40,441 bases of DNA from Mariprofundus sp. (GTDB lineage: Bacteria; Pseudomonadota; Zetaproteobacteria; Mariprofundales; Mariprofundaceae), in contig JAJFLH010000014.1 of assembly GCA_021772775.1 (NCBI GenBank), positions 1-40,441 of the forward strand. Direction: 5' to 3'. The notes under the pieces are model-generated. The model was not told where the DNA came from, did not search any database, and saw only the letters and a program-made list of their open reading frames with translations. Within the stretch, counting starts at the first letter, position 1. Every line of letters starts with the position of its first letter. The translations under genes were made by a program, and so were the position numbers. Below are positions 13,812-24,931 of this stretch, piece after piece.

Positions 13812-15062
13812 ATGGGTGATTTCTCTCTTTTCGGTAGCGATAGCGGTGGTGAGGAGGAGATGTCCGCTAAGGAACGCCGTGAGAAAGCCAATCATGCACT
13901 GTTGGCTGGTAAACATGAGAAGGCGTTGAAGCTGTTTAAACAATGTCATGCGGAGTCTCCCGCTGATTTGCGTATTTATACTAAAGTTGCTGAATTAAAA
14001 GAGAAAACTGGTGATGTCCAGGGTGCTATTGCTGATTACACCAAAATATCTAAAGCCTATGCTGCCGATGGATATGAGGCGCAGGCCATTGCTGTTGAGA
14101 ATTTGATTTTACGTCTCGCCCCTGATCAGAAGAGCGTTCATGAAAACCTGAATGAGTTCAATGCGGATGACATTGATGCATTACATGCTGCTTCCACTCA
14201 GCGGCTATTTGCGCCAGCTTTTGTAGAGAAAATACGCACTGCTCTTTCCCGCATGCCATTGCTGTCAGATTTACCTGCTGATCATCTGGACTTTTTTATT
14301 GATGCCTTGCCATTGCACAGTTTTGAGGCTGGAGAGTATATTTATAGGGCGGCTAGCCAGGGTGAGCAGCTCTATTTGCTTGCGATAGGGCAAGTGCAAC
14401 TTCAGGTAACTGATGTGCAGGGAAATAAAAAGGTGTTTGCTGAGCTTAATGCAGGGAGCTTTTTTGGTGAGCGGGTATTTTTGTCTCACAATGCACATCA
14501 TAACGATGCTGTTGCCGCCGCAGAGTGCACTATCCTGGCCGTGGATAGAGAAACATTTGATCGCTGGGTTATGCAATCGCCTGAAATTCGTAATACAGTA
14601 GAGGCCTTTTACAGGCAACGTATTTTGCTGCGGCTGTTGGCGATGACTCCGGTCTTTGATGAGGCTGTGCATGAAGATGCACGCATCGCTCTAGCGGAAA
14701 AATTTACGCTACGAAACTTTGAAGATGGTGAGCTCATCCTGCGAGAAGGAGAGCGGGGTGAAACTTTCTATTTGATTCGATCCGGCAAAGTTGAGCTGAT
14801 TGTGCCCGGTCCAGATGGTGATCTCGATTTACATATTCACATGGGCGAAGGCGAATTTTTTGGTGAGGTTGCACTGCTTACTGGACGTCCCCGCACAGCA
14901 ACGATTCATGCCCGTGGTACTGTTGAACTGATGGAGCTCTCACGGGGGGACTTTAATCAGATTGCGGATAAATACCCCCATGTACGCGAGGTGGTAAAAG
15001 AGTACTTGCAGATGCGTGCCAAGGTTACTATTGATGCGCTGCGCCAACGCCGTATGGAGTGA
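13812..15062 (+). CDS. TPR protein with two cyclic-nucleotide-binding folds
   Basis: This 416-residue protein probably links helical protein-protein interaction repeats to ligand-sensing beta-barrels. Residues 18-110 are TPR-like helices (A-N-H-A-L-L-A-G-K-H-E-K-A-L-K-L-F). Residues 148-265 form a first cNMP-binding fold, with a phosphate cassette S-F-F-G-E-R-V-F-L but no cassette Arg (A-H-H-N-D-A-V). Residues 275-395 form a second, with the canonical cassette F-F-G-E-V-A-L-L-T-G-R-P-R-T-A-T (G351, E352, R361). So the second site could bind cAMP or cGMP, while the first looks degenerate. There is no DNA-binding or catalytic domain, so it is probably an adaptor. An internal ATG at 13860, directly behind GAGGAGGAG, is an alternative start. 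It is the first gene beyond the island boundary. Confidence 0.75.
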   Translation: MGDFSLFGSDSGGEEEMSAKERREKANHALLAGKHEKALKLFKQCHAESPADLRIYTKVAELKEKTGDVQGAIADYTKISKAYAADGYEAQAIAVENLILRLAPDQKSVHENLNEFNADDIDALHAASTQRLFAPAFVEKIRTALSRMPLLSDLPADHLDFFIDALPLHSFEAGEYIYRAASQGEQLYLLAIGQVQLQVTDVQGNKKVFAELNAGSFFGERVFLSHNAHHNDAVAAAECTILAVDRETFDRWVMQSPEIRNTVEAFYRQRILLRLLAMTPVFDEAVHEDARIALAEKFTLRNFEDGELILREGERGETFYLIRSGKVELIVPGPDGDLDLHIHMGEGEFFGEVALLTGRPRTATIHARGTVELMELSRGDFNQIADKYPHVREVVKEYLQMRAKVTIDALRQRRME

Positions 15063-15216
15063 TAGAAAGTATTTGGCACGGTGAAGCGAGGTGAAAATAG
15101 ATATCCAATACTTCAAGATGCTCACTCCGCTTTGAAGCTCTTTCCTCTGCAAGGCTGAATTATTGGATAATATCGGATAAGTAGATCACCGATGTAGGCA
15201 GTTTATTACTTAGCTG

Positions 15217-15687
15217 TTATTTATGGCTGCCAGTCATGAATGACATCATCTTGACCTGATCTTCGTTGCGTTGATGCACCATCTTAGACTGATATAACAG
15301 CATATAGGTAAACAGCGAAAAAACTGTTTCTGGGCTTGTCTGCATCAAGCGGCTGAAATCTTCACGTTTCAAGCGATAGAGGAGTGTGTCTGCTGCAGCT
15401 GTGGCTGTCGCTGTGGCTGCTTCGCCAGAGAGAAATGTGACTTCACCAATCATCGCAGCCTCACCGAGACCTGCAAGGTGTTGCTCTTGGCCATCCATAT
15501 GCTGAAAAATATCGACAGAACCGGATCTTACCAAGTAGAGGATGCCGCCTTTTTCGCCTTCTCGGACAAAGCTTTCCCCTTTAGCTACAGCAATGGCATC
15601 CACAGCATTCGTCCACTGTTTCTTCTGCTCATCAGAGAACTCTGTTTTGATAATATTCTGCTCTATCCAATCAATATCAATGTTCAT
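15217..15687 (-). CDS. Small cyclic-nucleotide-binding-fold protein
   Basis: The start at 15687 is chosen because GGAGA lies about 9 nt upstream; a longer start at 15714 is possible. The 156-residue product is a single cNMP-binding beta-barrel (F-V-R-E-G-E-K-G-G-I-L-Y-L-V-R-S-G-S-V). Its cassette reads M-I-G-E-V-T-F-L-S-G-E-A-A-T-A-T-A: the Gly-Glu pair is present, but the Arg that contacts the cyclic phosphate is missing. Canonical cAMP binding is therefore doubtful. No HTH follows the barrel, so it is not a CRP-type regulator. It lies back-to-back with the sensor kinase gene and next to the two-barrel protein, which suggests a shared signalling role. Confidence 0.7.
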   Translation of the reverse strand: MNIDIDWIEQNIIKTEFSDEQKKQWTNAVDAIAVAKGESFVREGEKGGILYLVRSGSVDIFQHMDGQEQHLAGLGEAAMIGEVTFLSGEAATATATAAADTLLYRLKREDFSRLMQTSPETVFSLFTYMLLYQSKMVHQRNEDQVKMMSFMTGSHK

Positions 15688-15777
15688 CACTCTTCTCCGA
15701 TCTGCTTCATGCATGAGAAATAAGCTTGCAGCGAATATTTTTCATGCTGGCGAACCATAGAGCATAAAATAGACAAA

Positions 15778-15797
15778 GATGTGATCTATATTACATA
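15778..15797. promoter_or_regulatory. CRP-like palindromic site
   Basis: TGTGA-N6-TTACA at 15780-15795 differs from the CRP half-site pattern TGTGA-N6-TCACA at one position. The flanking bases extend the dyad symmetry. The site sits between the divergent cNMP-fold gene (start 15687) and the sensor kinase gene (start 15926). No CRP homologue is in the window, so recognition is unproven. Confidence 0.4.
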
Positions 15798-15925
15798 TTG
15801 TAACAATGAGAGCGCCATTTCGGAGTTACTTTTGTTAGCCAAACCATTCTCTACTGGTCCCAGATAGTTAGTTAAAAGCTTAACTAGTAGCTGACGTTGA
15901 TATAGTAACGCCAAACAGGAGAACC

Positions 15926-18382
15926 GTGGAACGCTCTGTTGTCTTGACTAAATCGTGTTATAAGTTCATATTAATATGCTTAATTTGCTGTTGGGAGGCG
16001 ACTATCAAGCTCCAATACAAAGCGATGTTGACTATATTGCTGTTTAGCATTTCTCTGCTGATTATCATGGTTGGAGGTTTTAACTACTTTAATAATCGGG
16101 CAGCAGTACAGTCTGAGCTAAGTAGCCTTGAAACGTTTGCAAAAGAGCTCTCCTTGCATCTTGAGACTCACCTTATGGAGGCTTCAAATATAGCGATTAC
16201 ACTCTCCTCTGCACCGCTTATAAGACAATCCTTGATCAGCAGTAACGATGAATACGCTCAGCTATCTGAAACAGAGCGTCAGGATAAGATAGGCCAGCTT
16301 AACAAACGCTGGATGAGTTCTGTGGATCCATCCGATTCCTTTATTATCAGTCATCTGAGTAATCCGGTAGCCGCTTTTCTTCAACAACAGCAGAAACTGT
16401 TTCCTGGGATGTATGGAGAGATTTTTATTACCAATCGTTTTGGGCGGATGATCGCCTCGACTGGTAAGCTGACCACACTGGCGCATGCGAGTAAATATTG
16501 GTGGAAGGCAGCATTCAATCATGGCAGCGGCAAAGTATTTTTTGATGACCGTGGGTTCGATACCAGTGTCGGTGGTTATGTGCTGGGCGTAGTTGTGCCG
16601 ATTTACCAAGCTGGTGAAATTATCGGTTTGCTAAAAGCCAATACCAATATTCTTGGCCCCATCCGCAAACTTATCGATAATGTTAAGGTGAAATATGATA
16701 TTAGCGCCAAGCTGGTACGCTCCAACGGCTTGATTGTGTACGAAAAAGATATCGAACCACTAAGTAAGGAGATAAACCCAGCTTTCAAAGCTTGCGTTGC
16801 TAGCCATGTGACAGCCTCTCATCATGATTCCGATAACGGGTCGCTGGTAGCGTGCTCTCCAGTATTAGTTACGATTGAATCTGGAAAGTTCGGCTTTGGT
16901 GGTAAAGGCCAGTCGATTGATCAGTTGAAAGGGAATGTTGATGAAACCTGGTCGGTTCTGTTAAGTGAAAAAACGGAACTTGCATTGGCTATTGCTCATG
17001 AAACAGCAAAAGCATTGGTCATCATCGGTCTGTTGATTGTACTGTTTGCCGCAGCACTTGCTTGGTCACTTGGTCGAATTGCAGCAAGACCGATTGTCAT
17101 GCTTGCCGAGGTTGCCAGAGCGATTGGTAAAGGCTCACTCAATTCGAGAGCTCCCGAAGGGGCAAAGGATGAGATTGGCAAGCTTGCAAAATCGGTTAAC
17201 AGAATGGCTGAAAACCTTCAGGCAACTATGGCTTCTCGTGATGAGCTGAAACAAGAAATTGAACTACGAAAAAAAGCTGAAGAGAGTTTGCGGCTGCTCT
17301 CCTCTTCAGTGGAGCAGGCGCGCGAGGCAATTAGCATTACCGATAGCGCTGGAACGATTGAATATATCAACCCTGCATTCACTAAAGTTACTGGTTATTG
17401 CCCTGAAGAGGCTATCGGTAAAAATCACAATATCCTTAACAGTAGTGCCCAGAATGACTCTTTTTATAAGGAGATGTGGGCTACCATCAATAACGGCTCG
17501 GCCTGGCAAGGTCGAATTGTAGATAAGGCAAAGGATGGTTCGCTCTATCCTGCCATGATGACCATATCACCGATATTCAATGAAGCAGGCGAAATCACCC
17601 ACTTTGTTGGAATTCAGCAGAATTTGAAAGCGTATGAAGAGTTGGAGGCCCAGTTACACCAGTCGCAGAAGATGGAGGCACTAGGTATTTTGGTTGGTGG
17701 TATTGCGCATGATTTTAACAACAAACTGGCCGGTATCACAGGCAACCTCTTCTTGGCTAAAACTAAGGCAGTTCAGCTTCCCGACGTGCTAAGTAATCTG
17801 GCAACGGTGGAAGCACTTAGTTTCCAGATTGCAGAGATTATCAAGCGTTTGTTGGTTTTTTCCAGCAAAGATGTTGTCGCTATGGAGCCATGTGATTTGG
17901 TATCATTTATCAGAGAGATACTCGAAGCTTACAAGCTTGATAAGCCTGACAATATCAGTGTTTTTCATGATATTTGTACGCAGGAGTTGCTTATTAATGG
18001 TGAGCTTTTACAACTGAAACAGATGATCCTGAATCTGTTGATTAATGCAGTAGATGCGCTGGCTAAGGCTGAAGAACCGGAGATTAAAGTGAAGGTGGAG
18101 CCGTTCAGTGCAGATGCTGAATTTTCTAGCGAACATCCAGATCTGAAAGCAGTAGTTTTCGCCCATATCATGATCAGCGATAACGGTTGTGGTATGAGTG
18201 ACAACGTGAAGTCGCATCTTTTTGAACCGTTCTTTACCACTAAGGGTGTTGATACCGACAAAGGATTAGGTCTACCTATGGTTTACGGAGCAGTTCAATT
18301 GCATCAAGGGCTTATCAAAATGGAAAACAATACAGGCCCTGGGGTTTCGGTGCATATCTATTTGCCACTGCTTTGTGAGTAA
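15926..18382 (+). CDS. Membrane sensor histidine kinase (periplasmic sensor, HAMP, PAS, NtrB-like core)
   Basis: This 818-residue kinase starts at GTG with AGGAG just upstream. TM1 at about 34-52 and TM2 at about 363-381 enclose a 310-residue periplasmic region, probably a dCache-type sensor. HAMP is at 382-434, a short coiled coil follows, and PAS is at 461-568 (Y-I-N-P-A-F-T-K-V-T-G-Y, then V-G-I-Q-Q-N). The H-box is G-G-I-A-H-D-F-N-N with H595, of the NtrB-like (HPK4) type. The ATPase domain has the N-box L-N-L-L-I-N-A-V-D-A-L, then D-N-G-C-G-M, E-P-F-F-T-T-K and G-L-G-L. It has no receiver domain, and no response regulator gene lies nearby, so its partner is unknown. The signal may be a small extracellular molecule; the chemotaxis-like periplasmic fold is inferred. 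Confidence 0.88.
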   Translation: MERSVVLTKSCYKFILICLICCWEATIKLQYKAMLTILLFSISLLIIMVGGFNYFNNRAAVQSELSSLETFAKELSLHLETHLMEASNIAITLSSAPLIRQSLISSNDEYAQLSETERQDKIGQLNKRWMSSVDPSDSFIISHLSNPVAAFLQQQQKLFPGMYGEIFITNRFGRMIASTGKLTTLAHASKYWWKAAFNHGSGKVFFDDRGFDTSVGGYVLGVVVPIYQAGEIIGLLKANTNILGPIRKLIDNVKVKYDISAKLVRSNGLIVYEKDIEPLSKEINPAFKACVASHVTASHHDSDNGSLVACSPVLVTIESGKFGFGGKGQSIDQLKGNVDETWSVLLSEKTELALAIAHETAKALVIIGLLIVLFAAALAWSLGRIAARPIVMLAEVARAIGKGSLNSRAPEGAKDEIGKLAKSVNRMAENLQATMASRDELKQEIELRKKAEESLRLLSSSVEQAREAISITDSAGTIEYINPAFTKVTGYCPEEAIGKNHNILNSSAQNDSFYKEMWATINNGSAWQGRIVDKAKDGSLYPAMMTISPIFNEAGEITHFVGIQQNLKAYEELEAQLHQSQKMEALGILVGGIAHDFNNKLAGITGNLFLAKTKAVQLPDVLSNLATVEALSFQIAEIIKRLLVFSSKDVVAMEPCDLVSFIREILEAYKLDKPDNISVFHDICTQELLINGELLQLKQMILNLLINAVDALAKAEEPEIKVKVEPFSADAEFSSEHPDLKAVVFAHIMISDNGCGMSDNVKSHLFEPFFTTKGVDTDKGLGLPMVYGAVQLHQGLIKMENNTGPGVSVHIYLPLLCE

Positions 18383-18549
18383 GGCTAAGAAACGTAATGC
18401 TCTTGAAACTATGTAGTGCATGTTTATTCTGAATAGGGAATGTGCTGTTTTGAAAGAGAGCTTATAGAGGGCTCTAACTGCTGATTTCACCGTAGATTTA
18501 TTGCGTCTTCTGCTCTGGAAGCAGCTACCAATGAATAGGTAGAGGTGCC

Positions 18550-18586
18550 CAAAAAAAGAAAACCCCGCATTCGAAAATGCAGGGTT
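18550..18586 (-). terminator. Terminator of gltBD
   Basis: On the minus strand, AACCCTGCATT pairs with AATGCGGGGTT (one mismatch), followed by TTCTTTTTTT. It lies about 55 nt beyond the gltD stop codon. Confidence 0.85.
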
Positions 18587-18639
18587 TGTCAGTAGACTGA
18601 GGTCTGAGTGAGCCCTCTTCGATTATTCGGATGCTTTGT

Positions 18640-20076
18640 TTAGCGGGGTAGGTCGCTTGAGCCTGTCAGGTATTCATCAACAGCGCGAGCGCTTTGACGG
18701 CCTTCACGAATAGCCCAAACCACTAAGGACTGACCACGACGCATATCACCGGCAGCAAATACTTTATCGATGCTGGTAGCATAATCGGAATCATTGGCAG
18801 CCACGTTACCGCGACCATCTCTGTCCACGCCCAGATCTTCTAACATGCCTTCATGCACAGGATGCACAAAACCCATTGCTAATGTGATCAGTTGAGCAGG
18901 AAGTTCGAATTCAGAACCTTCGATTTCGTTCAGTTTCCACTGGCCGTTTTCCTGCTTCCATTCTACGCGTACGCATTCGATAGATTGAACATTGCCATCA
19001 TCATCACCAATAAAACGTTTGGTGGAGACTTCCCAATCACGTTCACAACCTTCATCTTGTGAAGTAGAGGTGCGCATTTTCATTGGCCAGTTTGGCCATG
19101 TGGTAAGCTTGTTTGGTTTATCTGCTGGCCTTGGCAGGATTTCCAGCTGGGTAACAGATAGGGCACCGTGACGGTTGGATGTGCCGATGCAATCGGAACC
19201 GGTATCACCACCACCAATCACAACCACATGTTTACCTTTGGCAGAGACGAACTCTTTTTCAGGAATATCATCACCCAAGACACGCTGGGTGTTCTTGGTC
19301 AGGAACTCCATGGCAAAGTGGACACCATTCAACTCACGACCAGGCACAGGCAGATCACGTGAATCTTCAGAACCACCGGTCAGAAGCACTGCATCAAAAT
19401 CGTTGAGCAGTTCCTGAGTAGAGATATCTTTGCCAACATGGGCATTCACACGGAACTCAACACCTTCGGCCTGCATCTGAGCCATACGGCGATCAATAAC
19501 AGACTTTTCGAACTTGAAGTTTGGAATGCCATAGCGCATCAAACCACCAATGCGGTTGTTCTTTTCAAATAGTACAACAGCGTGACCGACACGCGCTAAC
19601 TGCTGCGCAGCCGCCATACCTGCAGGTCCGGAACCAACAATCGCTACACGTTTACCTGTTTTAGTTTCAGCAATTTGTGGCGTGATCAGGCCTTCATCCC
19701 AACCTTTTTCGATGATGGATAGCTCGATGTTTTTAATCGAAACAGCATCGCCAATCAGGTTTACAGTACATGCTTCTTCACACGGGGCAGGGCAGATGCG
19801 GCCGGTAAATTCAGGAAAGTTATTGGTAGAGTGCAATACATCCAGTGCTTCAGCCCACTTGCCTTTATAAACCAGATCATTCCAATCCGGGATGATGTTG
19901 TTGATCGGGCAACCGTTGTGACAAAATGGAACACCGCAATCCATGCAGCGGGCTGCCTGGGTGTTCATCTCTTCAGGTAGTTTGGAGAACTCATTGAAAT
20001 GCACCAGACGTTCTGCAACAGGCGCATAGGATAGGTTTTCTCTGTTGAACTCTTTGAATCCTGTTGGCTTACCCAT
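18640..20076 (-). CDS. gltD: Glutamate synthase (NADPH) small subunit
   Basis: This 478-residue subunit takes electrons from NADPH through FAD and iron-sulfur clusters and passes them to GltB, which makes glutamate from 2-oxoglutarate and glutamine. The N-terminal cluster ligands are C44, C47, C52 and C56 ([15 protein letters not shown]), with a second group at C95, C99 and C103. The FAD site is [10 protein letters not shown] (about 147-156) and the NADPH site is [12 protein letters not shown]. The C-terminal V-F-A-A-G-D motif that completes the FAD site is present. Its start overlaps the end of gltB by 8 nt, so the subunits are translationally coupled. Length is usual for the family. Confidence 0.97.
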   Translation of the reverse strand: MGKPTGFKEFNRENLSYAPVAERLVHFNEFSKLPEEMNTQAARCMDCGVPFCHNGCPINNIIPDWNDLVYKGKWAEALDVLHSTNNFPEFTGRICPAPCEEACTVNLIGDAVSIKNIELSIIEKGWDEGLITPQIAETKTGKRVAIVGSGPAGMAAAQQLARVGHAVVLFEKNNRIGGLMRYGIPNFKFEKSVIDRRMAQMQAEGVEFRVNAHVGKDISTQELLNDFDAVLLTGGSEDSRDLPVPGRELNGVHFAMEFLTKNTQRVLGDDIPEKEFVSAKGKHVVVIGGGDTGSDCIGTSNRHGALSVTQLEILPRPADKPNKLTTWPNWPMKMRTSTSQDEGCERDWEVSTKRFIGDDDGNVQSIECVRVEWKQENGQWKLNEIEGSEFELPAQLITLAMGFVHPVHEGMLEDLGVDRDGRGNVAANDSDYATSIDKVFAAGDMRRGQSLVVWAIREGRQSARAVDEYLTGSSDLPR

Positions 20077-23000
20077 GAGTAGACTCCTTAGCTGCCTCTG
20101 CTTCTTTTATGACTTCGATCTCTCGTTCTGCCAGAGCGCGTTTGTAGTCGACAGGCATGACTTTCACAAACTTGGCTGCTGAGCTCTCCCAGTTGTCTAG
20201 GATCGCCTTACCACGAGCTGAATTGGTATAATGCACATGGCGCACAATCAGATCATGCAGGATACGTTGATCGTTCTGATTCAAGCTGTGTTTGATATCA
20301 ACGCGGCCATGTGTTTCCAGATCACCACCCTGATGATCGAGTTTTTCCAATGCGGTGTCTTCAGAGAGGATAGGCTCAAGTGCTACTTGCGCCATATTAC
20401 AACGATTCTCAAATGTGCTGGACTCATCGAGTACATAAGCCACGCCGCCAGACATACCAGCTGCGAAGTTACGTCCAGTTTCACCCAAGATTGCGATGGT
20501 GCCACCAGTCATGTATTCACAACCATGGTCACCAACACCTTCAACAACGGCGACTGCACCGGAGTTTCGTACTGCGAAACGTTCACCGGCAATACCGTTG
20601 AAATAGGCTTCGCCATCAACCGCACCAAACAGAACGGTATTACCAACAATGCTGTTCTCTTCTGCTTTGATCGGTGTGATTGCTGGTGGACGAATACTGA
20701 TGCGACCACCAGATAGGCCTTTACCAACATAATCGTTACCGATACCGACCAGATCAATGCTTACCCCACGTGCTAACCATGCACCGAGTGATTGACCCGC
20801 AGTACCGCGTGCTTTGATCGCAATACAATCTTCAGGCAGACCGGCGTGACCATAAGCTTTAGCCACTTTACCAGACAACATGGTGCCGAAACTGCGATCC
20901 ACATTGCAGATGTCTGTTTCAATGGTGACCGGAGTTTTATCAGCCAGAGCGGCTTCGGCCTGTGCGATTAATCTGTTATCAATCAGCGCATCCAGACCGT
21001 GATTCTGCGTGTCTGTATGGTTGAGTGTAGTGTTTTTGGCTTCGACCTGATGGAAGACAGGGGAGAGATCAATGCCCTGAGACTTCCAATGGCGAATAGC
21101 ATCATTGGTATCAAGCATATCAACATGACCGACCATTTCATCATAGGTTCTGAAACCTAATTCTGCCATGATTTCACGAGCTTCCTCGGCTACGTACAAG
21201 AAGTAGTTGACCACATCTTCAGGTTTGCCCACGAACTTCTTACGCAGTTCAGGGTCCTGAGTTGCTACACCAACCGGGCAGGTGTTGAGATGACATTTGC
21301 GCATCATGATACAACCTTCTGCAATCAGTGCGATGGTACCAAAAGCAATTTCATCAGCACCTAGCAGGGCTGCAATGACAACATCGCGGCCTGTACGCAT
21401 CTGGCCATCGGCCTGCAGACGAGTACGGCTACGCAGACGGTTGAGCAGAAGTGTCTGTTGCGTTTCAGCCAAACCAACTTCCCAGCAGCTACCTGCATGA
21501 CGGATAGAGGTGAGTGGCGATGCACCTGTACCACCATCGTGGCCGGCAATCACAACATGATCGGCGTGGGCTTTAACCACACCGGCAGCAACTGTGCCTA
21601 CACCAATTTCAGATACCAGTTTGACGGAGATATCGGCATCGGTGTTGGTGTTTTTCAGGTCAAAGATCAGCTGAGCCAGATCTTCAATTGAATAGATATC
21701 ATGATGTGGTGGTGGAGAGATCAGTCCAACACCAGGGGTGGAGTGACGCACTTTACCAATGCGCAGATCTACTTTATGACCTGGTAGTTGACCACCTTCA
21801 CCCGGTTTCGCGCCCTGAGCCATCTTAATCTGAATCTGATCGGCATTAGCCAGATATTCTGCAGTGACACCAAAACGTCCGGAAGCGACCTGTTTGATGG
21901 CAGAGCGCATTGAATCACCATTGGCCATAGGGGTGAAACGTGCAACCTCTTCACCACCTTCACCTGTATTGGACTTACCGCCCAAGCGGTTCATAGCAAT
22001 AGCCAGGGTGCTGTGTGCTTCATGAGAGATAGAACCAAAAGACATCGCACCTGTTGCGAAACGTTTCACAATATTGGTGGCTGGCTCTACTTCATCAATC
22101 GAGATAGGGGTGCCCTGTTTGAATTTAAACATACTACGCAAGGTTACCATACGACCAGTTTGATCATTGATGTGATCAGCATACTCTTTGTACATGGCAT
22201 AATTGCCGGTGCGGATCGCATGCTGCAGTTTGGCAATGGTTTCAGGGCCTAACAGATGCTCTTCACCACGTGCACGCCAGGCGTATTCACCACCAACATC
22301 AAGTGCGTTTTTGTAGATTTGAGCATTTCCGTAAGCTATCTGATGACGCATGGCAGCTTCTTCAGAGATTTCATTGATGCCAGCACCTTCAATCTGGGTG
22401 ACAGTGCCTGTGAAATATTTTTCGATGAATGCGGTTGATAGACCGAAGGCTTCAAAGATCTGAGCGCCACAGTAGGATTGATAGGTAGAAATACCCATTT
22501 TAGACATCACTTTGTAGAGGCCTTTACCGACTGCTTTAATGAAACGTGGTTCAATATCCGCAACATTAAGATCATCGGGTAGCTGGCCACAGTCATGCAT
22601 GTCCATCAATGTTTCAAATGCCAGATATGGATTGATCGCTTCAGCACCAAAACCGGCCAGCGTAGCAAAATGATGCACTTCACGCGCTGAACCTGTTTCA
22701 ATCACTAGGCCAGTCTCAACACGCAGGCCAGTGCGAATCAGGTGCTGATGAACTGCTGATGTAGCTAGCAGGGCAGGGATCGGGATCTGTTTTTCACTCA
22801 CATTTCGGTCAGAGAGGATAACAATATTATAATGCTCATTGACGGCTGCTTCAGCTTCCTGACACATGCGCTCAATGGCTGCTTCCATGCCAGCGGCACC
22901 CTGATCGGCGGCGTAACACATCGATAAGGTTTGGGTGCGGAAGCTATCACCTGTACATTTATCGATATTACGCAGTTTTTCCAGATCAGTATTGGTCAGG

Positions 23001-24736
23001 ATAGGTTGATGCACTTCCAGACGTGTATTCTGTGCATCATCATCAAGCCCTAGCAGGTTTGGATTAGGGCCAATCAGAGAAGTTAAACTCATCACCATCT
23101 CTTCACGGATCGGGTCAATCGGTGGATTGGTGACCTGTGCAAAGAGTTGACGGAAATAGTTATATAGAGGTTTAGCGCGATTGGACAACACAGCATGGGG
23201 AGAATCATTACCCATGGAACCGGTTGCCTCCTGTCCGGTAATGGCCATTGGCGCCATCAGGAATTTGAGGTTTTCCTGTGTGTAACCAAATACCTGCTGT
23301 TTGTTCAACAGTGCATCATGATCCGGTTGGCAAGTTTCAACTTCAATGTCGAGATCTTCAAGCTGGATCTGTGTCTCAGCCAGAATTTTGGCGTAGTCAC
23401 GTTCATTGGCCAGCTCATTCTTGATGTGTTCATCATCAATGATTTCACCTTTTTCAAGGTCAATCAGGAACATTTTACCGGGTTGCAGACGCCATTTTTT
23501 AATGATCTTCTCTTCAGGGATGTCCAAAACACCCATTTCAGAGGCCATGACAACGAGGTCATCATCAGTGATCAAATAACGGGCTGGGCGTAGACCGTTG
23601 CGATCCAGTGTTGCACCGATCTGACGACCATCGGTAAAGGCAACAGCTGCAGGGCCATCCCACGGCTCCATGAGAGCAGCATGATGTTCATAAAATGCTT
23701 TGCGCTTATCATCCATCAGGTTGTTGCCAGCCCACGCTTCAGGAATCAGCAACATCGCAGCATGGCTTAAGCTATAACCACCCATCATTAGCAGTTCGAG
23801 GGCATTATCAAAACAGGCTGTATCAGACTGATTCTCCGGAATGATAGGCCAGATTTTGTCCAGATCCTCACCAAGTACGCTCGATGTCATGGAGTGTCTG
23901 CGGGCATTCATCCAGTTGATGTTACCGCGAACAGTGTTGATCTCACCATTATGCGCCACCATGCGGAACGGGTGAGCCAATTCCCATGCTGGGAATGTAT
24001 TGGTGGAGAAACGCTGATGCACAAGTGCCAGAGCTGAAGTCATGCGGGCATCTTGTAGATCTTCGTAATAGGCACCGACCTGATGTGAAAGGAACATGCC
24101 TTTGTAGACGATGGTACGGCTGGACATTGATGCAAAGTAGAAGTTAGCCGGATCAGCTACGGCCATAGCCTGAACCTGATTGCTTACGGCTTTATGAATA
24201 ATAAACAGTTTACGTTCAAGGGCATCCTGATTAACGCAGTTTTCACCCTGAGCAATAAACACCTGGCGAATTACCGGCGCACAGCATGTTACACTTTCAG
24301 GTAGATCTGCGCGTACAAGATCAACAGGCACATCACGCCAACCTAAAAACTGCTGACCTTCCGCGACAATGGTGTCTTCAATGATTTTTTCACATTGAGC
24401 ACGGTGTGCATCAGCTTGAGGCAAGAAAACCATGCCTACACCATATTCACCTGCAGCTGGCAGGGTAATATTGGAATCAGAAGCGACAGCTTGAAAAAAG
24501 TCGTCTGGAATCTGGATCAGAATACCAGCGCCATCACCTTCACGCGGGTCTGCACCTGCAGCACCACGGTGGGTAAGGCGAAGCAAAATCTCCAGGCCTT
24601 TCTCAACGATATCATGGCTCTTCTGGTTCTTAATATGGGCAACAAAACCAACACCACATGCATCATGTTCATGCCTTGGGTCATACAAACCTTGTTTGGC
24701 TGGCTTGTGGTTTACATCTGAATGTGAATGACTCAT
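20069..24736 (-). CDS. gltB: Glutamate synthase (NADPH) large subunit
   Basis: This 1555-residue enzyme releases ammonia from glutamine, tunnels it to the FMN site and reductively aminates 2-oxoglutarate. The class II amidotransferase nucleophile is C27 (D-A-C-G-V-G-F), so a 26-residue propeptide is expected to be removed. The synthase domain includes H-D-G-G-T-G-A-S-P, and the 3Fe-4S ligands follow in C-x5-C-x4-C ([13 protein letters not shown]). The C-terminal domain is the Gly-rich beta-helix with G-x-G-x-x-x-G-G repeats. A GAGGT ribosome binding site lies upstream of the ATG. The 5' leader carries a long hairpin (24755-24793) that may control expression. Together with gltD this is the main nitrogen-assimilation route visible here. 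Confidence 0.97.
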   Translation of the reverse strand: MSHSHSDVNHKPAKQGLYDPRHEHDACGVGFVAHIKNQKSHDIVEKGLEILLRLTHRGAAGADPREGDGAGILIQIPDDFFQAVASDSNITLPAAGEYGVGMVFLPQADAHRAQCEKIIEDTIVAEGQQFLGWRDVPVDLVRADLPESVTCCAPVIRQVFIAQGENCVNQDALERKLFIIHKAVSNQVQAMAVADPANFYFASMSSRTIVYKGMFLSHQVGAYYEDLQDARMTSALALVHQRFSTNTFPAWELAHPFRMVAHNGEINTVRGNINWMNARRHSMTSSVLGEDLDKIWPIIPENQSDTACFDNALELLMMGGYSLSHAAMLLIPEAWAGNNLMDDKRKAFYEHHAALMEPWDGPAAVAFTDGRQIGATLDRNGLRPARYLITDDDLVVMASEMGVLDIPEEKIIKKWRLQPGKMFLIDLEKGEIIDDEHIKNELANERDYAKILAETQIQLEDLDIEVETCQPDHDALLNKQQVFGYTQENLKFLMAPMAITGQEATGSMGNDSPHAVLSNRAKPLYNYFRQLFAQVTNPPIDPIREEMVMSLTSLIGPNPNLLGLDDDAQNTRLEVHQPILTNTDLEKLRNIDKCTGDSFRTQTLSMCYAADQGAAGMEAAIERMCQEAEAAVNEHYNIVILSDRNVSEKQIPIPALLATSAVHQHLIRTGLRVETGLVIETGSAREVHHFATLAGFGAEAINPYLAFETLMDMHDCGQLPDDLNVADIEPRFIKAVGKGLYKVMSKMGISTYQSYCGAQIFEAFGLSTAFIEKYFTGTVTQIEGAGINEISEEAAMRHQIAYGNAQIYKNALDVGGEYAWRARGEEHLLGPETIAKLQHAIRTGNYAMYKEYADHINDQTGRMVTLRSMFKFKQGTPISIDEVEPATNIVKRFATGAMSFGSISHEAHSTLAIAMNRLGGKSNTGEGGEEVARFTPMANGDSMRSAIKQVASGRFGVTAEYLANADQIQIKMAQGAKPGEGGQLPGHKVDLRIGKVRHSTPGVGLISPPPHHDIYSIEDLAQLIFDLKNTNTDADISVKLVSEIGVGTVAAGVVKAHADHVVIAGHDGGTGASPLTSIRHAGSCWEVGLAETQQTLLLNRLRSRTRLQADGQMRTGRDVVIAALLGADEIAFGTIALIAEGCIMMRKCHLNTCPVGVATQDPELRKKFVGKPEDVVNYFLYVAEEAREIMAELGFRTYDEMVGHVDMLDTNDAIRHWKSQGIDLSPVFHQVEAKNTTLNHTDTQNHGLDALIDNRLIAQAEAALADKTPVTIETDICNVDRSFGTMLSGKVAKAYGHAGLPEDCIAIKARGTAGQSLGAWLARGVSIDLVGIGNDYVGKGLSGGRISIRPPAITPIKAEENSIVGNTVLFGAVDGEAYFNGIAGERFAVRNSGAVAVVEGVGDHGCEYMTGGTIAILGETGRNFAAGMSGGVAYVLDESSTFENRCNMAQVALEPILSEDTALEKLDHQGGDLETHGRVDIKHSLNQNDQRILHDLIVRHVHYTNSARGKAILDNWESSAAKFVKVMPVDYKRALAEREIEVIKEAEAAKESTHG

Positions 24737-24754
24737 TTAATTCTAACCTCATAG

Positions 24755-24793
24755 GTTCAAACACAGATGGGGTCTGACACTCTCTGTTTGAAC
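24755..24793 (-). promoter_or_regulatory. Leader hairpin 18 nt upstream of gltB
   Basis: GTTCAAACACAGA (24755-24767) pairs with TCTCTGTTTGAAC (24781-24793) over 12 of 13 positions around a 13-nt loop. The structure would form in the gltB mRNA leader just before the ribosome binding site. It lacks a T-tract. It could be a translational control hairpin or a protein-binding operator. Confidence 0.5.
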
Positions 24794-24931
24794 TCAGTTG
24801 CCTGATGGCTTAATACTATTTATCCCTCTCCCCAGAGCGAAATGGGGGCGCAGCCTAGCGAAAGTGGAGAGAATTCTCCACTGAAGATTGCAAAAATCTC
24901 TACGAGCTAAATTTATCCATGTTTGAATAAT

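Noticed and set aside
20231-24721. Several plus-strand open frames across gltB
   Set aside because: They are shadows of the long glutamate synthase gene and show no recognisable domains.
24863-24882. Terminator between gltB and the SDR gene
   Set aside because: AGTGGAGA/TCTCCACT is a perfect 8-bp stem with a 4-nt loop but has no adequate T-run in either direction, and it lies upstream of gltB.
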